DNA of 64,000 bases from Diplonema japonicum (lineage: Eukaryota; Euglenozoa; Diplonemea; Diplonemida; Diplonemidae): contig OZ025731.1 in assembly GCA_964019335.1 (NCBI GenBank), positions 250,501-314,500 of the forward strand. Reading direction: 5' to 3'. The notes under the pieces were generated by a model that did not search any database, had not been told where the DNA came from, and saw nothing but the letters and a program-made list of their open reading frames with translations. The position numbers and the translations under genes are program-made. Positions 50,676 through 60,864 of this stretch are shown here, in pieces. Positions within the stretch are counted from its first letter, which is position 1; every line of letters starts with the position of its first letter.

Positions 50676-51018
50676 TTATTTAACAAGAGCCGGGTTTGAA
50701 AGGGTGGGAGGTTACAGGGTTGGGATTTGGGTTACAGTGTGTGGGAGATACAACGTCGCTAAATTCAGTTTGTGCGACTCTTTTGTCCTCATCCCGCTTG
50801 CAAACATGCAAGCTGCATATGCCACACGTTGTAGGGGTCGCTGAATTTCACTGCCAGATACTCTTTCATTTGTTCCTGACTTAACAGCTTTTTTTCGCCT
50901 CATGGCCTTCTTCAAAAGAAGTGCAACCCCGGGAAAGCTCTGCATTTTTTTACCGAAGTTTCGTTGGATGATGGCGTTGATCTTGCTGTAACTTGCCCTA
51001 AACCTAGGTGGAATAGGT

Positions 51019-51147
51019 GAAATTAGGCCCAGGTAATGTTACATTATTTCACGCTCGAACATTATTTCACTTGGGCCTAATTTCAAGGTAACTGGGGGTG
51101 AAAATAAAGCTGGGAGTGACATAAAGTAAAATTTTATTTTCACTCCC
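51019..51147. repeat. Two further hairpins upstream of the channel gene
   Basis: GAAATTAGGCCCA (51019-51031) pairs perfectly with TGGGCCTAATTTC (51072-51084); the loop has two ATTATTTCAC copies. A second inverted region runs from GGGTGAAAATAAA (51096) and GGGAGTGACATAAAG (51112) to TTTTATTTTCACTCCC (51132-51147). TTATATAAAAA at 51170 could be a TATA-like element. Confidence 0.6.
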
Positions 51148-51230
51148 ACCCTTGAAAACCCGGCTCGAGTTATATAAAAACAGAAAAAAAAAAAAAAAAA
51201 AAAAAATACCTAGTAAAAAAAAATGAGAAA

Positions 51231-54200
51231 ATGCAAGAATCGGTATGTCTGGGCAGCTGGTGTGTGGGGCCCCTCGATGGGATCGTCATGAAGTGGGCCG
51301 GCGACGTGGACTGGGAGGCGGACACGGTGGTGATTCAGGCTACACTTGGAATCCACACGGCGATAATGGGAGTTGTGTACGGGGCAATGAACCTAGCCTG
51401 TGAACGATCTCCATACACATGGAGTCTCCTGTCCCTGTGCCTGGCCACGCTGGCTGTATCGGCCCCCTCTATATCTTACGGGTACCCGCAGGTTCTCACA
51501 ATTTTAAACTTTTTTTTCCTGTTCACTGTTCCCGCGTTTTCCTTGGTACGAAGCTGCACCTTCAACTACCTGCTCCTATTCCTCACTCTCCCGTACACAC
51601 ACGTCATCAAGGCAAGCCTGCCCACCCAAAGGTTTATCTGGATATGCGTCGCAATGGAAGGCGTCACATTCATAGTACTCAACTGGACAGGTACACCGCT
51701 TCAATGTTCGGACACACCTGCAAGCAACCGGAATGCGTTGAAAATGGAAGCAACAGCGGATTTTGTGTATGGGGCTGTGGTGATATGGTTGCTCAGCAAT
51801 GCGTATTCCACAACAGCAACGAGCGACGAGGAGACTTCTCCACAACGAGCGGCCAGCATGGCGTACTCAAGTCCAGGTTGGGACTTTTCATCGGCAAACC
51901 GACGCTCGGACGCAGTGTCCGTAATGAGCAATTCGTCCGCGATGTACGAGACGGCGGGTGGGGTACAACACGCCTCAAAAACAACGATGACAGGGCCGTC
52001 CCTTCACGGATCGGAGTCCAGCGATTCCAACTACGACCCACCGTACTCCCCTGTCGTTCCGGTGCTCATCCCGTTCTCCGTTGTCATCGAGACCCCGAAG
52101 ATCACAACCATTGCTACGCCTCCTTTGCAGCCTCCCATGCTCAACATCACAAGCCCAACCAGTGCGGATAAAAACGACGATCTATGGGGCGCGCTGGTTC
52201 AGGAAGAGGAAGTTGAAGACAAGTACAAAGACCGCAATGAGAGGGAATTCAAACCCGAGGATGAACCGCCGACCTCACTGATGCGCAAGCGGTCGAGACG
52301 ATCTCAATGTAATAAAAGCACAGGGAACGCTTCAAACGTGTCGTGGGGAGACAACTGGGAAAACGCTACATATGAGTCTGAATTGGGAACAGAGGACCAA
52401 ACAAAACTGCTCTGGTCGCTTCTAGACCAGGAAGGAACCGGCGAGCTGTCCTTGGACGACACCGAGGCAATGGTCGAGATCTGCGGGCTGCAATTCACGG
52501 GTGAAGGCAACATCGACGATTTCTTACTGTGCTGCACCGAGACCATGATGGTGTCGTTCGAAGATTTTTGGTGGGTCATGACAGATTTCAAAGAGCAAGG
52601 CTTTGTATCGGAATGGTTCTGCATAGTCCACCTCATGGCCATCGCCCTTGTCGTTGAAGACCCCGACATGCAAATCAAGGCTTCAAAAATCTGGGATAAT
52701 GTCAACCCGAACCGTAACTCAGCGATGACGGAGGAGTACTTCACAACATTTTTGGATAGTTTATGTCTGCCTTGCAGTGTGAGGCATCTTGACGATGTCC
52801 GGCGGGAGTTCGAGTACCCGAAGGACTCCGGGTTTGAAATGACCGATATAATCTCCATGTTTTGTTTGCCCCACAAGCGTCTTTCCAAGGAAAAAGAGAT
52901 CCCTCTTGTCCTGCAGCAAGCCAAGGCCGTTCTCCACTCGCGGCAGGAACGTGTCGTCCATTACACCAACGACACACAACGTGAGAACGACAACGCTGCT
53001 AATGAACGCTCGAATCTGGAGAAGAAGCTGCCTGCTGTGTTGTTGTACTGTCTGTTAACCTTTTTCATGTCGCTGCCAAGCGCTATATTTGAGGTGCAGT
53101 TCGGCGTGCTTGAAAAAACGTTGTTGATGTGCTCGGATTTGATCTTCATCTGGTGGGTTTATAAAAGATCGTTGCTGCCGCTGGACGACAACGGGCTGCT
53201 CGTCACCGACAAGCGAACGATTCTGAAGTACTATATCACGTCGAAGGAGTTCTTCGTCGATTGCGTCATATGCATGCCGCTTGACATCATCGGTTTCGTG
53301 GATAACGAAAACCAACACTTCTACCGATTGAACAAGTGCTTCGTTTTGTATTACATAAACTATCTGTTCTGGGCTGTCGGTTCGCAATTCTCTCCCACGA
53401 TGGCCAGGATGGGGCATACATTTTATTGGTTGCTAATACAAGCACATATTCTCGGATGTGCGTTTAAACTAGTCGCACGGCAGGTTGGGGATGATCACAT
53501 TAAAGTCTCACTCACTGTCGACTCTTACTCAACCCTGCCTGTTTTTCTACAGTACTGTCAAGGGTACGACTGGGCTTTAAAAACAATGTCTGGTTTGTCC
53601 CGGGGATCACCTGTACCGCCTTCTGATGAACAGCAGGCGTTGGCACTCGTTACGGTTTTTCTCGGTGTTGCGACTTATGCGCTGCTCCTCACTACGATTT
53701 CCAACGCGTTACAGATTCCTACACAAGAAGTGAAGTTCAGGGAGCGGCTTAACGAGGTTAAGTCGTTTCTGGAGTACACGAAGCTGCCCTGGGACTACAA
53801 GTCTGTATGCATCTCTTACTACAAACATGTCTACGCCACGACCGGTTCGTACAAAATGAACGTGAATCTGCTGGACGACCTTCCCGGCGAGCTGGACACC
53901 CTTGTAAAGGTCAATATGTGCTCGCAAGTAATCAGCAAGGTATTGTTTTTTTTTTTTTTTTTTCTCGTAAAAGAATTTCTAAAAGGTCCCGATATTTTCC
54001 GACGCTGCAAAGAACGATGAGTTCGTCTTTGCGTTGTCGCTGAAGTTGGAGAGTGATGTGGTGTCGCCCGGTCAGCTCGTGACCAAGAAGGGTTTGCATG
54101 GGTCGAATATGTATGGAGAAGAATTAAAAAAAAAAAAAAAAAAAAAAAGGTATTTCGTCACGTTCGGTGAGTTCGGGATCATCGCCGAAACCGGTGAGGT

Positions 54201-54479
54201 AGTTCACACTCTCCGCGCTGGCAACTTCTTCGGCGAGATTGCCCTGCTGCACGATGTCAAGCGCACTGCGACCATCCGGGCGCTTACTTTCTGCAACGTG
54301 CTGACCCTTGAGAAGTCCGACTTCGAGGAGGTAACAGACATCTTCCCAGAAGCATTGGGCAGTATTAAGGAAGCCGCTAAAGAACGCATCATGAAGATCA
54401 TCGAGGAAGAAGAAGAAAAGAAACGGGCCGCCAGGGAGCGATCAAAGGAACGGCGGGACTCCACAACAAAGTATTTAAG

Positions 54480-54512
<33 letters not shown>

Positions 54513-55028
54513 AACACTAAACGAATCTCATGCTGCTCGTCCAGTCTTGGGAAATCTGCCAATAAGATTTCCTCAGATGCTCAGATGGAAAACTGGCTGG
54601 AAAAGCGAAAGGAGACCGACGAAAAGGACGATACCTCAAGCGTGTGCACAACTTCTTCTTTGCTGAGCAGCGCGAAGTCTATGAAATCTGGTTCGTCGAT
54701 GTCTCTGAGTATACGTAGCAGCCGGTCGAAAGCGTCCTTCCGCGGTCCTGCTGTGAGAGGGGCGGTGAAGTCCTTCCGTGTTAAGCAGGCGCAGCGTGGA
54801 GCCTCTGGAGGTTGCGAGCCCCCGCCATACATCCAACCACCACCGCCGCCACCGCTCCCTGAGGTTTCTCTAGACGCAGCTGTTACCAATACTGTCTCTG
54901 AGGACTCTGTCTCTGAAAGCCAGAGTCAATTATCCACTTCAATAGACGCTGACGGACCCTGTACACTCACTTTGCCAACAGGGGTGCCAAGGAGCCAAGG
55001 CTTGCTGTCCGTCTCGCACAGCTGGTGA
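51231..55028 (+). CDS. EF-hand, cyclic-nucleotide-gated-type cation channel (four exons)
   Basis: Spliced length is about 1223 residues. The N-terminus has several membrane segments (about 30-170), then a Ser-rich linker. An EF-hand-like loop (LLDQEGTGELSLDD) lies at about 397-411. The channel core follows. S1 is at about 600. An MPLDIIGF...RLNKCFVLYYIN segment resembles CNG/HCN S3-S4 but with few charges. The pore helix and filter YDWALKTMSGLSRGSPVPPS are at about 779-797, followed by S6. The C-linker is typical (KFRERLNEVKSFLEYTKLP). The nucleotide-binding domain (about 903-990) keeps GNFFGEIALL and the arginine in KRTATIRA. The tail is Ser-rich. The filter lacks the K-channel GYG and the CNG TIGE forms. 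An earlier out-of-frame ATG (51223) exists, so the exact start is uncertain. Confidence 0.85.
53940..53985 (+). other. Intron, 46 bp
   Basis: The donor is GTATTG with a T run, and the acceptor is CTAAAAG. Splicing joins CSQVISK to VPIFSDAAKNDEFVFAL across the C-linker/CNBD boundary and fixes a frame break. Confidence 0.9.
54111..54149 (+). other. Intron, 39 bp
   Basis: The donor is GTATGG and the acceptor is AAAAG, with a 23-base A run. Removal restores NMYFVTFGEFGIIAETG, the first strands of the nucleotide-binding domain. It keeps frame either way, but the retained form would put a Lys run in the domain core. Confidence 0.88.
54471..54511 (+). other. Intron, 41 bp
   Basis: The donor is GTATTT and the acceptor is AAAAG, with a 32-base A run. 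Splicing joins DSTTK to NTKRISCCSSSLG and leads into the Ser-rich tail frame ending at 55028. Confidence 0.85.
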
Positions 55029-55161
55029 CGGGTTATTCTTTTCAAAAGAAAAAAAAAAAAAAAAAAAATGAATTCTCTGGGTTTCTATCTGGCGGCAATA
55101 TGGCGGTACAGGACTTCTTCCTTCCCCTTACTTTTTTTTCTTCTTCTTCTTTTTTTTTTTT

Positions 55162-55297
55162 GTTACAAATATTTATCTTTCAAAAAAATGATTTTATAAC
55201 TATATGCAAGTTGTGCCGAGCAAAAAACTTTCGCAGCTTTTTAAAAAACCTTCTTTGCTCGTGCGAACAACAAAGACATATAGTCATAAAGAATTAT
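55162..55297. repeat. 136-bp dispersed repeat, copy 2
   Basis: Nearly identical to 28720-28855 (a handful of differences), in the same orientation. It lies 134 bp after the channel stop codon. Confidence 0.8.
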
Positions 55298-56125
55298 TAT
55301 TTTTTTTCTTTTTTAAAAGGGCGCGGAACAAAAAAAAAAAAAAAAAAAAAAAAGAGCAATCAGCAAGCAAACAGCTCTCCTCAACGGTGCCCAAACACCT
55401 GCGGGGTCATCCTTTTAAGAGCGTGATGTGGTTGGCCGCGAGAAGTTTGATGATGAACAGCAAGGGATGGACCTTGCAGGTCAGCGAGAAACAACAACCA
55501 AAGAAACAGCACTAAGGCGATATCTTGGTGCTCGAACGCCAGTTCTTAATTTCCTTTTTTTTTTATTCTTTTATTCCTTCTCTTTTTTCTTTCAGAAAAC
55601 TGCTAACTTGACCACCCGTTGAAGAAATACTCTCAAGGTTTATAAATCTCAACTACCCCAGGTCTTCAGAAATTCTAACGCGATCCTTTGTTTCTTACAT
55701 GAAGACACACAATTCAACACTCTAAGAAGTTACCCTGATTTCCCAGCGGGGGGGTTTTTTTTTTTCTTTCTTTCCATTTCCTTTCAAGCTTCGCTTTGAG
55801 CATTTTCGAAAACCTAGGGGTCAAGTTATCACCTCCTCCACCCTCTTTTTATTTTATTTTTATTTTTTTTATATACCCCCCTCTGACTGTTAAATTGGGG
55901 TTTTCTCTCTTTTTTTTTTTTTTTTTTTTTTTCTGGATTTACATCCAAGAAAAAAAAAAAAGAAAAAAAAGGGGAAAAAAAAATAGCTTGACAATTGGGG
56001 GTTTTTTTTTCTTCTTCTCACACTTCAAAAAAAAACTTTTGTTTCAATTCTACCCCCCCCAAAAAAAAAGAAAAATACAAACATTACAGCGGGGGGAAAA
56101 AATATATATATATATAATTGTAATA
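55298..56125. repeat. Spacer
   Basis: A and T runs plus an island at 55355-55535 that shows an ORF fragment (REKFDDEQQGMDLAGQ) without recognised identity, and another at 55620-55750. It ends with (TA)n near 56102-56115 just upstream of the next start. Confidence 0.5.
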
Positions 56126-58242
56126 ATGAAGAGCTTTACGCGAGGCTGTGTGAGACAAGCAAGGTGGGCCTCCACGGACGTGGAGATCAACAAAGTGCTG
56201 ATCGCGAACAGAGGTGAGATCGCATGCAGGATAATCGACACGGCAAGGGGCATGGGCGTCCAGACTGTCGCGGTCCACTGCGACGCAGAGAGCGAAGGGA
56301 AACACGTTCAGATGGCAGACGAGGCTTACAGACTGGGACCCCCTCCCGCTACGTCTTCCTACCTCCAAGCTGACAAGATAATCGAAATCGCCAAGAGAAG
56401 CGGCGCGCAGGCAATCCACCCTGGATACGGATTCCTCTCTGAGAATGCAACCTTCGCCAAGGCATGCGAGGACAACGGAATCGAATTCATCGGCCCCCCC
56501 GCCTCCGCTATCATTTCAATGGGGTCCAAATCTGAATCAAAACTGATCATGGAAGACGCCAACGTCCCTTGCGTCCCAGGGTACCACGGTGAGGACCAGA
56601 CCAACGACACCCTCCAGGCAGCCGCCGATAAAATGGGATACCCGCTTCTTATCAAAGCCGTTCTCGGCGGTGGTGGTAAGGGTATGCGTGTTGTGAGGTC
56701 TTCCAAGGAGTTTATCGAAGAACTCGAGGGAGCCAGGAGAGAGGCGATTGCGTTCTTCAAAGACGACCGTGTTCTTATGGAAAGGTTCATCGAGAAGTCC
56801 CGCCACGTGGAGGTCCAGGTTTTCTGCGACAAGCACAACAACGGGGTGTACCTGTTTGAACGGGACTGCTCGGTTCAAAGACGGCACCAGAAGGTTCTCG
56901 AGGAAGCTCCCGCTCCGGGGCTTTCCGAAGAGCTTCGCAAAGAAATGGGTGAAACCGCCGTCCGAGCCGCAAAAGCAGTAAACTACGTAGGTGCCGGAAC
57001 CGTAGAGTTCATTTTCGATGTTGACAGAAACGAGTACTACTTCATGGAGATGAACACTAGGCTGCAGGTTGAGCATCCTGTTACTGAAATGATCACAGGT
57101 CTTGATCTTGTCAAGCTTCAGGTTAATGTAGCACGCGGCCAGCCCCTCCCGTTCACACAGGAGGACTTGACTATCAACGGCTGTTCTATCGAAGCGCGTG
57201 TGTACGCCGAAGACCCGTACAAAAACTTCCTCCCTGGGTCGGGGACCTTGAAGCACGTCACCATCCCCACACAGAAGATCGAAGGTTCCATAGTGAGAAT
57301 CGACTCCGGGTTCAGATCCGGCGACGAGGTTTTGGTTCACTACGACCCGATGATCGCGAAGCTTATTGTCCACGCGAAGGATAGGGCGACCGCATTGGAT
57401 GTCATGGACGACGCGTTGCAGCAGTACCACATTGTGGGGATCCCCACGAACATTGAGTTCCTCCGTGCTTCTATCAACCACAGGGAGTTCCGTGAGGGTT
57501 GTGTTACGACAAACTTTATCGGCGACAATGAGGGAGACCTGCTTGTTAGGAAGCCCGCCAGCGGTGAACAGTTGGTCATGGGTGCCATAGGGTGCATTGC
57601 AGAGGAGTTCTCCACAAACGCTTCCTCCTCCGGGCCTTTCGGTGAGAAATCGTTTTTCAGGTTGAACGGCCCGTGGTCAAGAACCTTCACGTTCGTTGAA
57701 AACGAGGCGGAGACGGATCTCACCCTGACATCCACCGGTGTTGAAGGTACTTTCACTGCGACTACGGGAAGCTGCGAATCCCCAATGACAGTCCGTATCG
57801 TCTCTCTTGAGAAGGACAACCTTGTTGTTGTCATTGATGAGTCTCGCAAGACGTTCAACGCTGTCCCCTCTGGTGACCAGGTGTCCGTGCTGTCCTCTAC
57901 CGGTACGGTCACTCTTTTCAGGAAGTCTGTCGATTCGTCGTTTGGCGATGTGTCTGGGCTGTCTAGTGGTGGGCGTATTACTGCACCCATGCCCGGGAAG
58001 ATTACCAAGGTGATGGTCAAGACAGGGGACGCTGTTAAGGTGGGAGACGATCTGTTGGTGATGGAGGCGATGAAGATGGAGCAGAAGATCAAATCCACCG
58101 CGGAAGGGGTTGTTGAATCACTTACTGTGAAGGTTTGTGTTGGGGGGGCAAGGGAAAGAAAAAAAAAAAAAAAAACCAGGTCGACTCCATGGTGAACGGT
58201 GGCCAGGTCTTGGTATCAATCAAATCCGATGATGAGGAATGA
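56126..58242 (+). CDS. MCCC1: 3-methylcrotonyl-CoA carboxylase alpha (biotin-containing) subunit, mitochondrial (one intron)
   Basis: The start MKSFTRGCVRQARWASTDVE is a basic, Arg-rich mitochondrial-type leader. The biotin carboxylase part runs from KVLIANRGEIACRI (about 22) through the ATP-grasp loop GGGGKGMRVV (about 182) to EMNTRLQVEHPVTEMITG (about 309). The biotinyl domain has MEAMKMEQK, with the biotinylated Lys at about 650. Sequence such as PGYHGEDQ, YLFERDCSVQRRHQK and EEAPAPG is closer to methylcrotonyl- than propionyl-CoA carboxylase. Length after splicing is 689 residues, normal for the family. It acts in leucine breakdown with the beta subunit, which is not in this window. All catalytic motifs are intact. 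Confidence 0.93.
58133..58179 (+). other. Intron, 47 bp
   Basis: The donor is GTTTGT and the acceptor is ACCAG, with a G run and an A run. Splicing joins SLTVK to VDSMVNGGQVLVSIKS, completing the biotinyl domain; unspliced, the frame ends in poly-Lys. Confidence 0.92.
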
Positions 58243-58245
58243 GGA

Positions 58246-58285
<40 letters not shown>

Positions 58286-58831
58286 CCCCGACATCCCCAA
58301 TTTTTTTTTCCCCTCTCTTTTTTTTTTTCATGACACTCGCTGGGCGTAGGGAAGGAATGGGAGGGGGGGGGGGGGGGGGGTAAATCGGGAGTATATTGCC
58401 CCACCCCACCCCCTTTCCCCTCCCCTCTCTCTTCTTTCTCGAGTCTTTTTTTTATTGTAAAACAAAACGTTGGAAGAAAAAAAAGGGGGGGAGAGTAAAT
58501 AGTTTTTAAAAAAAAAGAAAGTAAGGATAAAACCCCACCCCCCACTTTTTTCCTGTCTCTTCCCCATCTCTCTCAGAGGGGGGAAAAGAAGAAAAAAAAA
58601 AGATTGAGCGGGGGGTTTTATATAAAAAAAAAAAAAAAAAAGTGTGACAAAACAAAGGAAACTTGAAAGATGATAAAAAGAAAAAGAGACAAAAAAAGTT
58701 ACTTCCCCCCCCCCCCCCCCCTGACATATTATTTCCCGCATCCTCCCACACTGTTTTTCTTTGTTTTCCTTTTTTTTTTTTTTAAAGTTTTTTTTTCATT
58801 TGTAAACTAAAAGGAGAGGGGGAAAAAAAAA
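58243..58831. repeat. Low-complexity spacer
   Basis: A T run of about 37 right after the MCC stop, G run near 58362-58380, C run near 58705-58722, many A runs. An A tract touches the next ATG. Confidence 0.8.
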
Positions 58832-59497
58832 ATGCTTTGTCGGGGATTAGGAAGGCGGCAGGCACGATGTTTAAGTAGAACCGCAACTTTACGGGATCTA
58901 TCATACAAAAACTCCGAATGGCAAGCCGACAAGATGACCACCAACAGAGGCCGCTCGTTGATAAACTCAGACACCACGCTTTATGATTTTATGGTTTACG
59001 GTTTCCAGCTCAGCCGAAAACGGGGAACAGTGGAGGCAAGAGTAGCCAACCTGTTGGAGTACACGCAGAAAAATATTGGGATGGTGAGTATGCGAAGCAA
59101 GGCCTTCAATTACTCTTTGTATTACTACTACCCAGTCATCCACAAAGCCGCTTCGAACCTTCTCTACAATTTCAAACTGCAGCCCCTTCTGATGCACAAG
59201 GTCCACCATCTCATTCAGTACTTTCACGCCGGGCAGTCGTATGCGAGAGGGGGGAAAAAAAAAAAAGATTAACACAGGCAACAATATAAATCCATTATTC
59301 GTAAACCCGCGAACTTTCGTTACTTTTGGCTTTGGTGGCTCACCAGACGAAACCAGTTCAAGGGTATTCATCAATACGATGTTTACGAGTACGCCAGAAA
59401 GTGTGCCAACGGTGAGGTAAAACTCCCGCAGATGAGAAGGACGGCAGAGAGCTGGAGGAGCTTATACAAAAACGCATTCGAGGGCAAACAGGGGTAA
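58832..59497 (+). CDS. Probable mitochondrial protein, function unknown (one intron)
   Basis: The start follows an A tract. The N-terminus MLCRGLGRRQARCLSRTATL is Arg-rich without acidic residues, like a mitochondrial targeting peptide. After removing the 39-bp intron at 59239 the protein has 208 residues. It is basic and aromatic-rich, with one semi-hydrophobic stretch (FRYFWLWWLTRRNQF) and no catalytic motif I recognise. Size and composition resemble lineage-specific mitoribosome or ATP-synthase accessory subunits, but that is a guess. The next ORF is 168 bp downstream on the same strand. Confidence 0.7.
59239..59277 (+). other. Intron, 39 bp
   Basis: The donor is GTATGC and the acceptor is AACACAG, with an A run of 12. 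Splicing joins HAGQS to QQYKSIIRKPANF and opens a further 70 codons. Confidence 0.85.
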
Positions 59498-59665
59498 AAA
59501 AAAAAAAAAAAAGGAGAAAAACAAACTCTCAAGTGTTTTTTTTTTTTTTTTTTTTTTTTTTCCCGCAGTGTTTTTTTTTTTATCCCCTTCCCCTCCCTTT
59601 CCTGCCTGCTTTAATTATTTTTTTTTTTTATAGATACACACAAATAAATAAATAAAAAAAAAAAG

Positions 59666-60265
59666 ATGCCATCTGTCACCCTTCAGGTCATCCTTCCTGA
59701 CGGAGCCAGCACTACTATAGACGCAGTTGCTACCGACACCGTTAAAAGTCTTCACAAACGAATCGCAGAGGCCACGGGCATCGATGAGAAAAAAAGTGCT
59801 TTGGTGTTCGATGGCAAAGCTCTGAGGGATGGGTTGGTCCAGGAGTACCCTTTTGAGGACCAGAGCACCGTTGAACTCAAAAGTGAATGCTGGTTCGAGG
59901 AAATGAAGGAGGAAGGCGTACTGGTCGACTTATCACACGTGTGGTACCGCCACATGCAGTATAAGTCAACTCGTGGGCTTGAACCCCTCCTTGCGGCCCT
60001 TCAGGAAGCCTCGTTGTCAGACCACCGGACTGTTGGGTATTACTATCACATAGGTCGTGTCGAAGGCGGGTTGCTTTATGATGGTGTTGAAGTTTCGGAT
60101 TCGGAATGGCCCGTCAAGGACCCTGTTCTTCTTGCCTGCGGTAGCATTACATGGGGTTCACCTGCCGATTGGAGGGGGTCTGGGACGCCATCTGATCAAA
60201 CGTCTACCCAAGTGGGGAGGGGTTGGGATACATGGAGGACCTGCAGAAAGATTAGGCTCCAGTAA
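59666..60265 (+). CDS. Ubiquitin-like domain protein, 199 aa
   Basis: The ATG follows an A tract. Residues 3-74 form a ubiquitin-like fold: VTLQVILPDGASTTIDA, then DTVKSLHKRIAEATGI with the usual hydrophobic pattern, then LVFDGKALRDG and STVELK. There is no C-terminal Gly-Gly after the domain, so it is a fixed domain rather than a conjugated modifier. The remaining ~120 residues (VWYRHMQYKSTRGLEPLLAALQ...GYYYHIGRVEGGLLYDGVEV) are not recognised. The last ~30 codons (WRGSGTPSDQTSTQ) look less protein-like, so the true 3' end may be reached through an undetected splice. Confidence 0.68.
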   Translation: MPSVTLQVILPDGASTTIDAVATDTVKSLHKRIAEATGIDEKKSALVFDGKALRDGLVQEYPFEDQSTVELKSECWFEEMKEEGVLVDLSHVWYRHMQYKSTRGLEPLLAALQEASLSDHRTVGYYYHIGRVEGGLLYDGVEVSDSEWPVKDPVLLACGSITWGSPADWRGSGTPSDQTSTQVGRGWDTWRTCRKIRLQ

Positions 60266-60864
60266 AGGGCGGAGAGAAAAAGAGAGACGACACTTCTCCA
60301 GTTGGTGTTAAATTGCTTCTTGCTTCTTGTTTCCTATCTCCCTTATTCTAAAGGTTTTTGTTTTTTTTGTTTTTTTTTTTTTGCGTCCGGGGGGGGGGGG
60401 GGGGGGGCAGATCAACCTTTATCCTCCCTCTTTTTTTAAATGTGCTTGTTTCTTCTTTCTTTCTTTTTTTTTTTTTTTTTTTTTTGCTCAGATAATCAAA
60501 ACAAGATGTTTTTGAACTGCCAAAAAAGAAAAGTGCGGACATTAATCCGGACGTTCCAAAACAGGAACCTCCTTTATCTCATCTCTTTTTTTTTTTTTTT
60601 TTTGTATTGTGGTTGGGAAAAGCACTCTCCAAACCTGCTGGGACTATGAACCGTTGAAGGGTGCCTCTCACCTGAAGAGAACAGCACCTGGAGGAGTCGC
60701 GAGATATGTCCGAAGCTGTGAGACACCTCTGACCATTACCCGTTCCCCTTCTTTAGGGCGAGTTTTTTGTTTCCTTTTTCCCATCCCCCCCCCCTTTTTT
60801 TTCCAGATCCTCCTTTATCTCCTCCCAGATGGATTCTACTTTCTACACATAAGAAAAAAAAAAA
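60266..60864. repeat. Spacer
   Basis: T and G runs and a unique island at 60600-60755 without a supported ORF or RNA gene. CCTCCTTTATCTC appears at 60569 and 60813 and also at 48640. The region ends in a pyrimidine tract plus CCAG and an A tract before the next ATG. Confidence 0.5.

Noticed and set aside
55428-55622. ORF fragment REKFDDEQQGMDLAGQ... possibly ending after a T-rich intron
   Set aside because: No start, no upstream exon and no recognised domain; kept as part of a spacer.
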